Positions 16,180-24,870 of a stretch of 64,000 nucleotides of DNA are shown piece by piece. The notes under the pieces are model-generated. The model worked only from the letters and a program-made list of their open reading frames with translations, ran no database searches and had not been told where the DNA came from. The DNA is from an uncultured Collinsella sp. GTDB lineage: Bacteria; Actinomycetota; Coriobacteriia; Coriobacteriales; Coriobacteriaceae. Location: positions 46,181-110,180 of the forward strand of contig CAUEPS010000005.1 in NCBI GenBank assembly GCA_959019775.1. The letters are read 5' to 3'. The first letter of the stretch is position 1; each line of letters begins with the position of its first letter. The position numbers and the translations under genes were made by a program.

Positions 16180-16818
16180 TTAGAACTCGGCAAATGCGGA
16201 AGCGCCGACCTCAATCTCCTCGCGCCCCGCAATAAGCTCGCGCATCTTGGCGCAAAACGACTCCTGCTCCCCTGCCTTAAACACCAAGTGAAGTGTCACG
16301 GTATCCGCGTAATCGGTATCCGAAACCTTGGCACCCGAATCCTGGGCCAAGCGAAGCACCTGCTCATACTGCGGATAGGCCACATGCACGTCAACCGGCA
16401 CGACACTCGTCATCTCGACGATCTGCCCGGACTCCTGAGCCGAGGCCACCGCCGCCTGCGTCGCCGCGGTATAGGCGCGCACCAAGCCACCAGGACCCAA
16501 CAGCGTGCCGCCAAAATAGCGCGTCACCACGCAGCAAACATTTTTGAGCCCCGCGCCGCGCAGCACCTCGAGTGTCGGCATACCGCTCGTTCGGCTCGGC
16601 TCACCATCATCGCTCTGGCGCTCGCGTCCATCGACCAAAATCCACGCGGGAACATTGTGTCGAGCGTCGTAATGACGCTTGCGAACCATCTCAATAAAGG
16701 CATTCGCCTCGTCCTCGGACTCAATATGGACCAGCTGGGCAATAAACCGGCTCTTGCGGTCCACAAACTCGCCCGAAGCCTCAATATTCGATTGCAGAGT
16801 AAAATAGCTGTCCAACAA
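16180..16818 (-). CDS. YigZ/IMPACT family protein
   Basis: A 212-aa member of the UPF0029/IMPACT family: KSRFIAQLVHIESEDEANAFI, the central HNVPAWIL...SDDGEPSRTSGMPTLEVL and CCVVTRYFGGTLLGPGGLVRAYTAA are the family's core blocks. A DUF1949 domain follows. Related proteins are linked to translation stress, but no reaction is established. It begins at 16818, 80 bases downstream of the RNase P RNA. Confidence 0.88.
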   Translation of the reverse strand: MLDSYFTLQSNIEASGEFVDRKSRFIAQLVHIESEDEANAFIEMVRKRHYDARHNVPAWILVDGRERQSDDGEPSRTSGMPTLEVLRGAGLKNVCCVVTRYFGGTLLGPGGLVRAYTAATQAAVASAQESGQIVEMTSVVPVDVHVAYPQYEQVLRLAQDSGAKVSDTDYADTVTLHLVFKAGEQESFCAKMRELIAGREEIEVGASAFAEF

Positions 16819-16900
16819 AGCCCCTCAAACACAAGCAAAGCAACAAACAGCCTCAATAATACGGCAAAGACCGTATCGATTGTCAGGGTAACAAAAATGC

Positions 16901-17260
16901 CAAGTGGGCCTATAAGCCGGGTTCTGTCGTGAACGGTCATTTATCTTGTCTGCACGTTACCGTGCAGCTCCACGCACGCTACCCGAACGCGGACCGGGCC
17001 GGCCCATAGCGTTCCTATTCGCGCTTGCTCCGGATGGGGCTTGCCAAGCCGCCGTGTTGCCACGACGCTGGTGGTCTCTTACACCACCGTTTCAGCTTTT
17101 CCCTTTACGCCTTGCAGCGCAGGTGGGAGTCTTCTTTTCTGCGGCGCTTTCCGTCGGATCACTCCGCCCGGCCGTTAGCCGGCATCCCGCCCTCTGGAGC
17201 CCGGACTTTCCTCACGCGTGCCGCAAGCAGCACATCGCGCGACCGTCTGGCCCACTCAGC
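16901..17260 (-). ncRNA. rnpB: RNase P RNA, bacterial class A
   Basis: The minus strand carries the invariant GAGGAAAGTCCGGGCTCC near the 5' end (around 17210-17225), GTGCAACAGAAA-type central elements in divergent form, and the 3' block ACAGAACCCGGCTTATAGG. The terminal P1 stem pairs AGTGGGCC (5') with GGCCCACT (3'). Length is about 360 nt, as usual. It matures tRNA 5' ends. End positions come from the P1 stem and are good to a few bases. Confidence 0.93.
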
Positions 17261-17268
17261 AGTGCAAG

Positions 17269-17295
17269 AGTGTATCACACCGTTGCCGCAGGCAA
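17269..17295 (-). promoter_or_regulatory. Likely rnpB promoter
   Basis: TTGCCT (17290-17295), 15 bases, then TACACT (17269-17274) on the minus strand, placing the start within a few bases of the RNase P RNA 5' end. Spacing is a little short, so one hexamer may be shifted. Confidence 0.5.
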
Positions 17296-17526
17296 TGGCA
17301 CAACACAAGCGTTCGACACGATAAACCAAGAACCACGCCATGCAGTACAATAGGGTTGTCGATGGGCAACGTCGTCAGTCGAGACGCGACCGCGCTCCGC
17401 ACCCCTCCGTCTACTCGGTGCGTTCCCGCCTCCTCCCCGAGGCGGGATGTCGGCATTTTTCATGCACCGACAACCTAATAGCCAGTGGACAGCCCGGGCA
17501 GCATCGCGCATCTCGACAGGAAATGC
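17296..17526. other. Intergenic, no gene identified
   Basis: The stretch between the rnpB promoter and the rpsA terminator. It holds a CCGCCTC/GAGGCGG hairpin and a TTTTTC run at about 17457. A plus-strand TACAAT near 17345 could drive a small RNA, but the -35 is poor and no known RNA family matches. No credible protein. Confidence 0.4.
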
Positions 17527-17560
17527 AAAAAGGGACCCGTCCATTGCGGACGGATCCCTT
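17527..17560 (-). terminator. rpsA terminator
   Basis: AAGGGATCCGTCCG pairs with TGGACGGGTCCCTT on the minus strand, followed by a T-tract, 25 bases after the rpsA stop. Confidence 0.85.
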
Positions 17561-17584
17561 AAAACAAGTGATCGTCAAACCGAT

Positions 17585-18751
17585 TTACTCGGCGTCGGTC
17601 TCCTCGTCCTTCTTCTCGGAAGGCAGCGGGGTAACCTCAATCTCAACACCCAGAGTCTCAGCAGCAGACTTCATGGACAGGGAGATACGACGACGATCGA
17701 GGTCGATCTCCATGACCTTGACCTGAACCTTGTCGCCCACGTGGGTGACCTGAGAAGGCTGATCGACGTGCTTGTTGGCCATCTCGGAGATGTGCACCAG
17801 GCCCTCGATGCCCTCGCCCAGGTCGACGAAAGCGCCGAACGGGACAAGCTTGGTCACAGTGCCCTCGACGATAGCGCCGACGGGGTACTTCTTGACCAGT
17901 GCGCGCCACGGATCCTCGGTGGTCTGCTTGAGACCCAGGGAGATGCGCTCGCGGTTGAGATCGACGTCGAGAACCTCGACCTCGACCTCCTGGCCGACCT
18001 TGACAACCTCGGAAGGATGGTTGACGTGGTTCCAGGAGAGCTCGGAGATGTGGATGAGGCCGTCGATACCGCCGAGGTCGACGAAGGCGCCGAAGTCGAC
18101 GATGGAGGAAACGGTGCCCTGGAGACGCATGCCAGACTTGAGCTTGGACAGGATCTCGGAGCGCTCGGCCTTACGGGACTCCTCGAGCACGACGCGACGG
18201 GAGAGGACGACGTTGTTGCGGTTGCGATCCATCTCGATGACGCGGGCCTCGATGCGGGTGCCCATGTAGGAGGTGAGGTCCTTGACACGACGGAGGTCGA
18301 CGAGGGATGCGGGCAGGAAGCCACGCAGGCCGATGTCGAGGATCAGGCCGCCCTTGACAACCTCGATAACCTCGCCCTCGACGTTCTCGCCGGAGTTGAA
18401 CTTCTCCTCGATGCGGTTCCAAGCACGCTCGTACTCGGCACGCTTCTTGGACAGGACCAGACGACCGTCCTTGTCCTCCTTCTGGAGAACCAGGGCCTCG
18501 ATGGGATCACCGAGTGCAACGATGTCTGCAGGGTTAGCGTCCTTGCGGATGGACAGCTCGCGGACCGGGATAACGCCCTCGGACTTGAATCCGATGTCAA
18601 CGAGCACCTCGTCATGCTCGATCTTAACGACAGTGCCGTTAACGAGATCGCCCTCATCAAAGTCGGTAATCGTACCGTCGATGAGGTTGTTCATCTCCTC
18701 CTCGTTGACATCGTCAAGAGAGAAAATGGACGAGTTCTGAATCTCACTCAA
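17585..18751 (-). CDS. rpsA: 30S ribosomal protein S1
   Basis: A 388-aa protein with four S1 RNA-binding repeats at about 36-105, 123-190, 208-278 and 293-365. The third and fourth show GTVSSIVDFGAFVDLGGIDGLIHISELSW and GTVTKLVPFGAFVDLGEGIEGLVHISEM. An acidic tail (PSEKKDEETDAE) follows. Actinobacterial S1 usually has four repeats, against six in E. coli. It binds mRNA for initiation. GAAAGGGG lies upstream of ATG at 18751; a promoter candidate is at 18883-18911. Confidence 0.93.
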   Translation of the reverse strand: MSEIQNSSIFSLDDVNEEEMNNLIDGTITDFDEGDLVNGTVVKIEHDEVLVDIGFKSEGVIPVRELSIRKDANPADIVALGDPIEALVLQKEDKDGRLVLSKKRAEYERAWNRIEEKFNSGENVEGEVIEVVKGGLILDIGLRGFLPASLVDLRRVKDLTSYMGTRIEARVIEMDRNRNNVVLSRRVVLEESRKAERSEILSKLKSGMRLQGTVSSIVDFGAFVDLGGIDGLIHISELSWNHVNHPSEVVKVGQEVEVEVLDVDLNRERISLGLKQTTEDPWRALVKKYPVGAIVEGTVTKLVPFGAFVDLGEGIEGLVHISEMANKHVDQPSQVTHVGDKVQVKVMEIDLDRRRISLSMKSAAETLGVEIEVTPLPSEKKDEETDAE

Positions 18752-19067
18752 AGGTGGACCCCTTTCGAACTACGGGGCCCCGATTGCTAGGACCTACAGA
18801 AGGGTGCGACAAGCACACAACGTTTAGGAACACTCGGGAGCCGACAGATACTAATGTGACGCTTATGCAATCACGTTCGTATAGGTTACGGGGAAATGGG
18901 TTCGATTTCAAGCGTGAACTGCGATTTTTTACTCGTGTGGAGACTTTTTCGTAATCTTATGGACGACCGTCTCCACAACTTGACGATAAGCAGTTTGCCC
19001 ATACACCTTTAGGGTAAAGTATCCGGAGCCAACGATTCTGGAACGATTTTTCGAGAAAGGTGCCCGC
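18752..19067. other. Divergent promoter region
   Basis: 316 bases between rpsA (minus) and a HAD hydrolase (plus). It holds the rpsA promoter at 18883-18911 and a weaker plus-strand candidate starting TTGACG near 18979. No small gene seen. Confidence 0.5.
18883..18911 (-). promoter_or_regulatory. Candidate rpsA promoter
   Basis: TTGAAA (18906-18911), a 17-base spacer, then TAACCT (18883-18888) on the minus strand. The rpsA leader would be about 125 nt. Confidence 0.5.
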
Positions 19068-19826
19068 GTGCTCAAAGCAGTCGTTTTCGATATGGACGAA
19101 ACGCTTCTTAGCATCAACCTCAACGCGTTCATCCTTCGCTATTTTAAGGATGTCTCGTCGATGCTCGCGGATATCGGTCGCCGCAGCCACGGTGGCACGA
19201 TGGCACGCCTCGGCACCATCTTGGTCGACCTCAACGCCAATCGCCGAAGCGGCACGGATAATCGCACCAATCTTGAGTTCTACCAAGAAGAGGTTGAGCG
19301 CCGGTGCGGCATTTGCCTCTCGGACCCACTCATCTACGAGGCGTTTACCTACTACGACCGCGAAGTTCTTCCGTACAAGAACGACGATGTCATCAACGCC
19401 CACGCCATGCCCGGTGCACACGCCGCGCTTCAGGCCGTACAGGATGCAGGACTGCGTTGCGCGCTCTTTACCAACCCCAGCTTTCCGCAGGGGGCCATCG
19501 AGTGCCGCATGGGTTGGGGCGGCCTGGCCGACGCCCCCTTTGAGCTCGTCACGCACATGGGAAACACCACCCGCTGCAAGCCCGATGCCACCTACTATCT
19601 AGAGCAGCTTCAGGTGATGGGGCTCGAGCCGCACGAGGTCCTCATGGTGGGCAACGATCCCAAACGCGACTTCCCCAGCCCCGCCTGCGGCATTCAGACT
19701 GCCTATGTGGGCCAAGGCAAGCCCAGCCGAGCCACCTGGCGCGGAACCATGGAAGACTTCGCCCGCGACTTCAACGCCGTAGTAGAAGCCTTCTACGAGC
19801 ACCAAATAGCCGACGAACTGTCGTAG
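19068..19826 (+). CDS. HAD-superfamily hydrolase
   Basis: A 252-aa HAD phosphatase. Motif I VVFDMDETLLS has the nucleophile D8 and acid D10, motif II is ALFTNPSF, and motif IV is VLMVGNDPKRDFPSP. An alpha-helical cap lies between motifs I and II. Substrate unknown. The start is GTG at 19068, chosen because GAAAGGTG precedes it and motif I begins five residues later. It stands alone, divergent from rpsA. Confidence 0.85.
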   Translation: MLKAVVFDMDETLLSINLNAFILRYFKDVSSMLADIGRRSHGGTMARLGTILVDLNANRRSGTDNRTNLEFYQEEVERRCGICLSDPLIYEAFTYYDREVLPYKNDDVINAHAMPGAHAALQAVQDAGLRCALFTNPSFPQGAIECRMGWGGLADAPFELVTHMGNTTRCKPDATYYLEQLQVMGLEPHEVLMVGNDPKRDFPSPACGIQTAYVGQGKPSRATWRGTMEDFARDFNAVVEAFYEHQIADELS

Positions 19827-19846
19827 CCAATAGAACATCAAACGCG

Positions 19847-19911
19847 GTTGCGGTGAAATAGTTCCTAATTGGAGCCTCTCGGGGAGAATCTAGGAACTAT
19901 CTCACCGCAAC
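19847..19911. repeat. Palindromic hairpin, TTGCGGTGAAATA family copy 2
   Basis: GTTGCGGTGAAATAGTTCCT (19847-19866) pairs, with one mismatch, with the segment ending at 19911. The outer ~13 bases are shared with the copies at 11424 and 32083; the inner part (GTTCCT) is specific to this copy. It sits between two converging genes. Confidence 0.8.
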
Positions 19912-19919
19912 TTAATTAA

Positions 19920-21239
19920 CTAACAAATTTCAGTTTTGCCGATCATGATGTTGAGGATCTCGACGTCGGTGTCCTTCATGCCCACACGGCCCACGTAGCC
20001 CATGCTGGCGATCGTCTGCTCGACGGTATCCTGAATGAGGCCCTCACCGGCACGGAAGCCGCGGCCCTGCATGGCCATATCGTGACCCAGAATCGCAGCA
20101 TCAACGGCAGCGGAAATCTTGGCGGCACAGCTTGCCTTGGCGCCATCGCACACGATGCCGCCAACGTTACCGAGCGTGTTCGAGACCGTCGCACCAATCT
20201 GCTCGTGCGTGCCACCGCACAGCCAGGTAATCGCAGCACCGGCACCGCATGCGGCGCAAATAGCACCGCAAAACGCCGAGAGCGCACCAATATAGCTCTT
20301 GATATGCACGGCGATCAGATCGGACAGCATCACGGCGCGCACCAGGCGATCATGGTCGCAGCGCAAATAGTCGGCATACTCCATAACGGGCAGCGCGCAG
20401 GTAATGCCTTGATTGCCCGAGCCGCACACGATGGCGACCGGCAGCGCGCAGCCGTTCATGCGGGCGTCGGACCCGGCGGCTGCACGGGCGCGGGCACGGC
20501 AGGCGACGTCATCGGCACGTGCACCCAGCAGCGTACGGCCCACCTCGGCGCCCCAAGCGTGTGCCAGGCCCTCGTCGCTGATTGCACCGTTCAGCTCAAT
20601 CTGACGCTCAACGGCAGCGCGGGCGTCCTCAATGTCACCGTCCTCGATAAAGTCGACGATGGACTCAATCGACATGGGCGTATCGGCGCTATCTGCCGCA
20701 CGCTCGGCCACGACGCGCTCGGCGCAGGCGGCACACTCCCCCGCCGACTTGCCGCACACCGGAATACCGTCGAGCGTATGGCACGTAACATTGGTGTGGT
20801 GGTCGGTAATCTCGACGACCGCGGTATGGCCCCCAGCCGTCGCAGTCACCTTGATGTAGAGGTTGGGCACTCCCTCGACAAGCGACACATCGCAGTAGCC
20901 GGCGTCAGCGAGGAGCTCGGCCACGCGAGCGCGATCTTCATCGTTAACGCTCTCGAGAACCTCGAGCGCGCTCTTAGCGTCGCCGCCCACGGCACCCAGC
21001 ACGGCCGCGGCCTCAATACCGTGCATACCGCCCGAGTTGGGCACGGTCACGCTCTTGACGTTCTTGATGATGTTGCCCGAGCAGGCAACATCCATATGAT
21101 CGGGTTCGCAACCGAGCGTCTGACTCGCCAGCGCCGCCGCATAGGCAACGGCAATGGGCTCGGTGCAGCCGAGTGCACAGACAAGTTCGCGGTTCAAAAC
21201 ATCGCAAAACGCGGCATCACGGATGGAATCGGCAGGCAT
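19920..21239 (-). CDS. L-cysteine desulfidase / L-serine dehydratase alpha-like protein (UPF0597, CyuA type)
   Basis: A 439-aa protein of the SDH-alpha-like family. The N-terminal ELVCALGCTEPIAVAYAAALA is the family signature, and CSGNIIKNVKSVTVPNSGGMHGIEAAAVLG follows. The second half has GSGNQGITCALPV, FCGAICAACGAGAAITWL and GGIVCDGAKASCAAKIS, whose cysteines are likely [4Fe-4S] ligands. CyuA-type members break L-cysteine into sulfide, ammonia and pyruvate under anaerobic conditions. No transporter (cyuP) is adjacent. ATG at 21239 follows AGGAGATAT. Confidence 0.87.
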   Translation of the reverse strand: MPADSIRDAAFCDVLNRELVCALGCTEPIAVAYAAALASQTLGCEPDHMDVACSGNIIKNVKSVTVPNSGGMHGIEAAAVLGAVGGDAKSALEVLESVNDEDRARVAELLADAGYCDVSLVEGVPNLYIKVTATAGGHTAVVEITDHHTNVTCHTLDGIPVCGKSAGECAACAERVVAERAADSADTPMSIESIVDFIEDGDIEDARAAVERQIELNGAISDEGLAHAWGAEVGRTLLGARADDVACRARARAAAGSDARMNGCALPVAIVCGSGNQGITCALPVMEYADYLRCDHDRLVRAVMLSDLIAVHIKSYIGALSAFCGAICAACGAGAAITWLCGGTHEQIGATVSNTLGNVGGIVCDGAKASCAAKISAAVDAAILGHDMAMQGRGFRAGEGLIQDTVEQTIASMGYVGRVGMKDTDVEILNIMIGKTEIC

Positions 21240-21510
21240 AGATATCTCCTACTTGTATAACGGGCTGGGCTCTCGATAATAGTTAGCTCTTTTATTTGAT
21301 AACAATGCATCAAAAACCGCAACCCAAGTTCCGGCGGACGGCGTTCAAGCGCAAACTGACAGCGTTAATACATGAAAAGCTAGTCTTGTTGCATGCTAAA
21401 GCGTTTGACCAAAAAACGCCCGAGCGTTTACACAAAAGTCGCGCTATCATGCAGTCGAACGCGGTAAAACCTTTAGCAATTCCGCCGCACGGACCAGAGA
21501 GGAACCACTC

Positions 21511-21978
21511 ATGAAGATCGGTATCGGTAACGACCACGCCGCCGTCGAGCTCAAGAACATCATCTCCGAGCACCTGAAGGAGCGCGGCTGCGAGGTCGTG
21601 AACTTTGGCACCGACACCTCCGAGAGCTTCGATTACCCCATCGCCGGCTACAAGGTGGGTAAGGCCGTGGCCAACGGTGACGTCGACCTGGGTATCCTGA
21701 TCTGCGGTACCGGCGTCGGCATCAGCCTGGCCGCCAACAAGGTCGAAGGTGTTCGCGCCGTCGTATGCTCCGAGCCCTTCAGCGCCAAGCTCTCGCGCAT
21801 GCACAACAACACCAACGTGCTCGCCTTTGGCGCCCGCGTCGTGGGCTCCGAGCTCGCCAAGATGATTGTCGACGAGTGGCTCGACGCCGAGTTTGAGGGC
21901 GGTCGTCACGAGCGTCGCGTTAACCTCCTCAACGAGATCGACCACACGCGCGGCCTCAAGGTCGTCGACGAGGCCTAA
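21511..21978 (+). CDS. rpiB: Ribose-5-phosphate isomerase B
   Basis: A 155-aa RpiB/LacAB-type isomerase. It starts MKIGIGNDHAAVELK, has the active-site LICGTGVGISLAANK (C65) and ends the core with SRMHNNTNVLAFGARVVG. It interconverts ribose-5-phosphate and ribulose-5-phosphate in the non-oxidative pentose phosphate pathway. AGAGAGGAACCACTC precedes the ATG. Single gene with a strong terminator. Confidence 0.93.
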   Translation: MKIGIGNDHAAVELKNIISEHLKERGCEVVNFGTDTSESFDYPIAGYKVGKAVANGDVDLGILICGTGVGISLAANKVEGVRAVVCSEPFSAKLSRMHNNTNVLAFGARVVGSELAKMIVDEWLDAEFEGGRHERRVNLLNEIDHTRGLKVVDEA

Positions 21979-22005
21979 ACTACTCAGTGCCACAAGCTAA
22001 CAGCA

Positions 22006-22042
22006 GGGGCCCGCTCGGAACTCAAGTCCGAGCGGGCCCCTT
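22006..22042 (+). terminator. rpiB terminator
   Basis: A perfect 14-bp GGGGCCCGCTCGGA stem with a 7-base loop, then TT. Strong stem, short T-tract. Confidence 0.75.
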
Positions 22043-22057
22043 CATAGATTTTGGAAT

Positions 22058-22092
22058 AAAAAGGGCGCCGCGGATGGAATTCCGCAGCGCCC
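22058..22092 (-). terminator. ndk terminator
   Basis: GGGCGCTGCGGA/TCCGCGGCGCCC stem followed by TTTTT on the minus strand. Confidence 0.85.
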
Positions 22093-22130
22093 AAGCCACA
22101 CGCTAACAGCTTTAAGGAGTCAAAGCTGGT

Positions 22131-22535
22131 TTAGCCAAAAAAGCGCTTGATCTCGATCTCGGCGTTCTCCAGGCAGTCGGAGCCGTGAATCACGTTGGCG
22201 TTGACATCGACAGCAAAGTCGCCGCGAATGGTGCCGGGCGCAGCATCAAGCGGGTTAGTAGCGCCCATAAGGGTGCGCATCTTGGAGACAGCGGAGAGAC
22301 CGGAAACGACCATCTTGACGACCGGACCGCTCGTCATAAAGTCGCAGAGACCGCCAAAGAAGGGCTTGTCGGCCAGATGGGCGTAGTGCTCCTCGACGGT
22401 AGCGCGCTCGAGCGTGGTCATCTCCATGCGCTCGATGACAAGGCCGCTGCGCTCAATGCGAGCAACGATCTCGCCGATCTTGCGGTCGCGCACGGCGTCG
22501 GGCTTAATCATGATGAAAGTCTTCTCGATAGCCAT
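22131..22535 (-). CDS. ndk: Nucleoside diphosphate kinase
   Basis: A 134-aa NDP kinase with KTFIMIKPDAV, the nucleotide-binding GATNPLDAAPGTIRGDF and the phospho-histidine in NVIHGSD (H117). It balances NTP pools with ATP as donor. ATG at 22535 has AAAGG upstream and matches the family start; 14 extra in-frame codons upstream do not. Typical length. Confidence 0.95.
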   Translation of the reverse strand: MAIEKTFIMIKPDAVRDRKIGEIVARIERSGLVIERMEMTTLERATVEEHYAHLADKPFFGGLCDFMTSGPVVKMVVSGLSAVSKMRTLMGATNPLDAAPGTIRGDFAVDVNANVIHGSDCLENAEIEIKRFFG

Positions 22536-22598
22536 AAGGTAGCCTTTCAAGTAGGTTCGCGCGTGCCCAAGTCCCATTCCGGCACCCGCCTGGACTGC

Positions 22599-22627
22599 AT
22601 CGTAACAGAGTTTTAGCTGCAGTTAAA
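22599..22627 (-). promoter_or_regulatory. Candidate ndk promoter
   Basis: TTTAAC (22622-22627), a 17-base spacer and TACGAT (22599-22604) on the minus strand, about 60 bases upstream of the ndk start. Confidence 0.5.
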
Positions 22628-22835
22628 CAAAAAGCTGTTTATTGAAACGCTGCAATTTATTAAAACGCTCCATATGTGTCACTTCTGTTTCGAAGCCCGA
22701 TTAGAGTACCATCCGACCGCCCATCAACCGCATCGAACCGAGCGGACGGTCGGTTGTCGCCCGTGAACGCACCCCCTTCACAACCTGCCCAAAGGTCCTA
22801 CAGAAGTTCTCGACAAGCCCCTCCCCCATAGCAAC

Positions 22836-22868
22836 AAAATACGGGCGCCCGCAACAGCAGACGCCCGT
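22836..22868 (-). terminator. argH terminator
   Basis: ACGGGCG/CGCCCGT stem followed by ATTTTGTTG on the minus strand. Confidence 0.65.
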
Positions 22869-22919
22869 AAAGCGAAAACGATTTATCAATAAATGGCCAA
22901 AACCGCTTCAGCCAAACCC

Positions 22920-24350
22920 TTACTTTGCCCCGTGACCCATCTCGACGACCTTGGTCAGCGATCCAAACACGCCCTCATCGGCCACGAGCTGCGCCTCGGC
23001 ACGCTGCAGCTGCACGGCAACGGCGGCAGGGGCGGTACCGCCCTCGGTCGTGCGCGCGGCGACAATCGACGGGATGTCGAGCGCCTCGGTAATGTCGCGC
23101 TCAAAGAGCGGGCTTGCCTCCTGGAACACCTCAAACGGCAGGTCCTCAAGATTGCAGCCGCGCTTCTCGCACATCAGGACCAGATGGCCCACCACGGCGT
23201 GTGCCTCGCGGAACGGCAGGCCACGCTTAGCCAGGTAATCGGCAACATCGGTAGCGGCAAAGTGTCCCACGCCACACTCGCGCGCCATGGCATCCTCGTT
23301 GACGGTCCAGGTCGAAATCATTCCGGCCATAACGGACAGGCACTGCATGAGCGTGTGAGCGGTATCAAGAGCGCCCTCCTTGTCCTCCTGCAAATCCTTG
23401 TTATAAGCAAGGGGCAGGCCCTTCATGGTCACGAGTAGCTGCACCAGGTTGCCATAGACTCGGCCACTCTTGCCGCGGATAAGCTCGGCAAAGTCGGGGT
23501 TCTTCTTCTGCGGCATGATAGACGAGCCGGTGGAGTAGGAGTCTGAGAGCGTGATAAAGCCAAATTCGGAGCTCGACCACAGCACGATCTCCTCGGAAAG
23601 ACGCGACAGGTGCATCGCCATGACGGAGCCGGCGTAATGCAGATCGAGCAGGAAATCACGGTCGGAAACCGCATCGAGCGAGTTGGGAATCACGCCCGCA
23701 AAGCCAAGTTCAGCAGCCGTCATCTGGCGATCGAGCGGATAGCTCGTACCGGCAAGCGCGGCGGCACCCAGCGGGCAGTTGTCGGCGGCATCAAAGGCGG
23801 CCTTCAGGCGTGTAAAGTCGCGCGCGAACATCCAAGAATATGCCAGCAGATGATGCGACAGCAGCACGGGCTGAGCGTGCTGCATGTGCGTGTAGCCCGG
23901 CAGAATCACCTTGTCGTACTTCTTGGCCGCATCCACCAGCACGTGGCGCAGCTCAAGATTGGCCTCCATGAGCTCCTTGGCCAGCGCCTTGACGCCCAGG
24001 CGCGTGTCGGTCGCAACCTGGTCGTTACGCGAACGTCCGGTATGCAAGCGCTTACCGGCCTCTCCGATGCGGCGCGTCAGCTCGCTCTCGATGGACATAT
24101 GAATGTCCTCGTCGTTGATGTCGAAGGTGAAGTTGCCGGCATCGATATCCTGTTCGATTCCGGTCAGGCCCTCGGCAATCGCCTGCTCGTCCTCGGCACT
24201 GATGATGCCCTGGGCCGCCAGCATCTTGGCATGCGCCTTAGAGCCGGCGATATCCTGCTTATAGAGATGTTTGTCGACCGGCAGCGACGCGCCAAACTCC
24301 TGCGTGACCTCGGCCACGCCCGCCTCAAAACGACCGCCCCAAAGAGCCAT
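22920..24350 (-). CDS. argH: Argininosuccinate lyase
   Basis: A 476-aa fumarase/aspartase-fold enzyme. It has the N-terminal WGGRFEAGVAEVTQEFGASLPVD, HTGRSRNDQVATD, and the signature GSSIMPQKKNPD. It splits argininosuccinate into arginine and fumarate, the final arginine step. ATG at 24350 with AGGGGA is chosen over in-frame starts at 24368 and 24425. It lies downstream of argG on the same strand, with a small gene (24469-24639) between them. Confidence 0.94.
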   Translation of the reverse strand: MALWGGRFEAGVAEVTQEFGASLPVDKHLYKQDIAGSKAHAKMLAAQGIISAEDEQAIAEGLTGIEQDIDAGNFTFDINDEDIHMSIESELTRRIGEAGKRLHTGRSRNDQVATDTRLGVKALAKELMEANLELRHVLVDAAKKYDKVILPGYTHMQHAQPVLLSHHLLAYSWMFARDFTRLKAAFDAADNCPLGAAALAGTSYPLDRQMTAAELGFAGVIPNSLDAVSDRDFLLDLHYAGSVMAMHLSRLSEEIVLWSSSEFGFITLSDSYSTGSSIMPQKKNPDFAELIRGKSGRVYGNLVQLLVTMKGLPLAYNKDLQEDKEGALDTAHTLMQCLSVMAGMISTWTVNEDAMARECGVGHFAATDVADYLAKRGLPFREAHAVVGHLVLMCEKRGCNLEDLPFEVFQEASPLFERDITEALDIPSIVAARTTEGGTAPAAVAVQLQRAEAQLVADEGVFGSLTKVVEMGHGAK

Positions 24351-24468
24351 GGGATCGTCCCCTTTCATCAAATACCAAACGAAGCGCCCAAAGCAATGCG
24401 CCATGTCGCTAAAGCGATTTACCAACCGCTAGTTTTGCATATTCCCCACCGTGCGCGGGGCCATGTAG

Positions 24469-24639
24469 CTAATTCGCAAAGAAGTGACGCACCATGCTCT
24501 TGGCGCCCAACGTCTCCCTCCGGATGTTGCCCTGCGAACCATCGATCCAGGCCTTCAGGCTCATAGGGACGTCCTCGACGTTTACAGTATCGAGCTCGGG
24601 CGCGAGGGCAAGTAAAGCATGCGCAATAGCATTGAACAT
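24469..24639 (-). CDS. Small conserved-looking protein of 56 aa, unknown function
   Basis: A short frame between argG and argH, on the same strand, with a textbook AAGGAG seven bases before ATG at 24639. The protein begins MFNAIAHALLALAPELDTVN, continues VPMSLKAWIDGSQGN and ends ETLGAKSMVRHFFAN. It is a soluble, slightly amphipathic peptide with no signal sequence, no cysteine and no arginine run, so it does not look like an attenuation leader. Codon use is like the neighbours (C- and G-ending). I do not recognise the family. Its position suggests cotranscription with argH. It would be missed by a typical length cut-off. Confidence 0.65.
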   Translation of the reverse strand: MFNAIAHALLALAPELDTVNVEDVPMSLKAWIDGSQGNIRRETLGAKSMVRHFFAN

Positions 24640-24687
24640 AATGGATACTCCTTATATATAGGTGCAGAGCCGCCAAATTGATAGAAG

Positions 24688-24717
24688 GAGCCCCGCCGGA
24701 CAACCCCGGCGGGGCTC
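24688..24717 (-). terminator. Strong hairpin after argG
   Basis: A perfect 12-bp GAGCCCCGCCGG stem with a 6-base loop, 153 bases after argG. Only CTTCT follows on the minus strand, so termination may be partial, leaving some read-through into the small gene and argH. Confidence 0.6.
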
Positions 24718-24870
24718 GGACTCAGCCGCAGTCGCGGCATCATATATGCGGGCGGAACGTAGGGGCCACCGATGTTAAGAAGTGTCAGCAAGCATAACGA
24801 AAGGTAGGGACCCCATGCGCCCGTTATGTATCACGCGGATGGGCCGCGCGGATACCAAGGGAAGGAAGAC

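Larger units (their letters stand above)
22536..22919. other. Intergenic region ndk-argH
   Basis: 384 bases holding the ndk promoter candidate (22599-22627) and the argH terminator (22836-22868). The rest has no convincing gene or RNA. Confidence 0.5.

Noticed and set aside
17352..17480. Possible SRP or 6S RNA downstream of rpsA
   Set aside because: The GGTCAGG..GGAAGG..GCAGC core of SRP RNA is absent, and I could not fold a 6S-like central bubble. Left as an unexplained intergenic stretch.
18895..18925. tRNA-like GGGTTCGATTTC segment
   Set aside because: No acceptor or anticodon stem can be built around it; it overlaps the rpsA promoter.
24582..24791. A 69-codon minus-strand frame between argG and argH
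   Set aside because: It runs through the argG terminator hairpin, lacks a ribosome site and overlaps the better-supported 56-aa gene in another frame.
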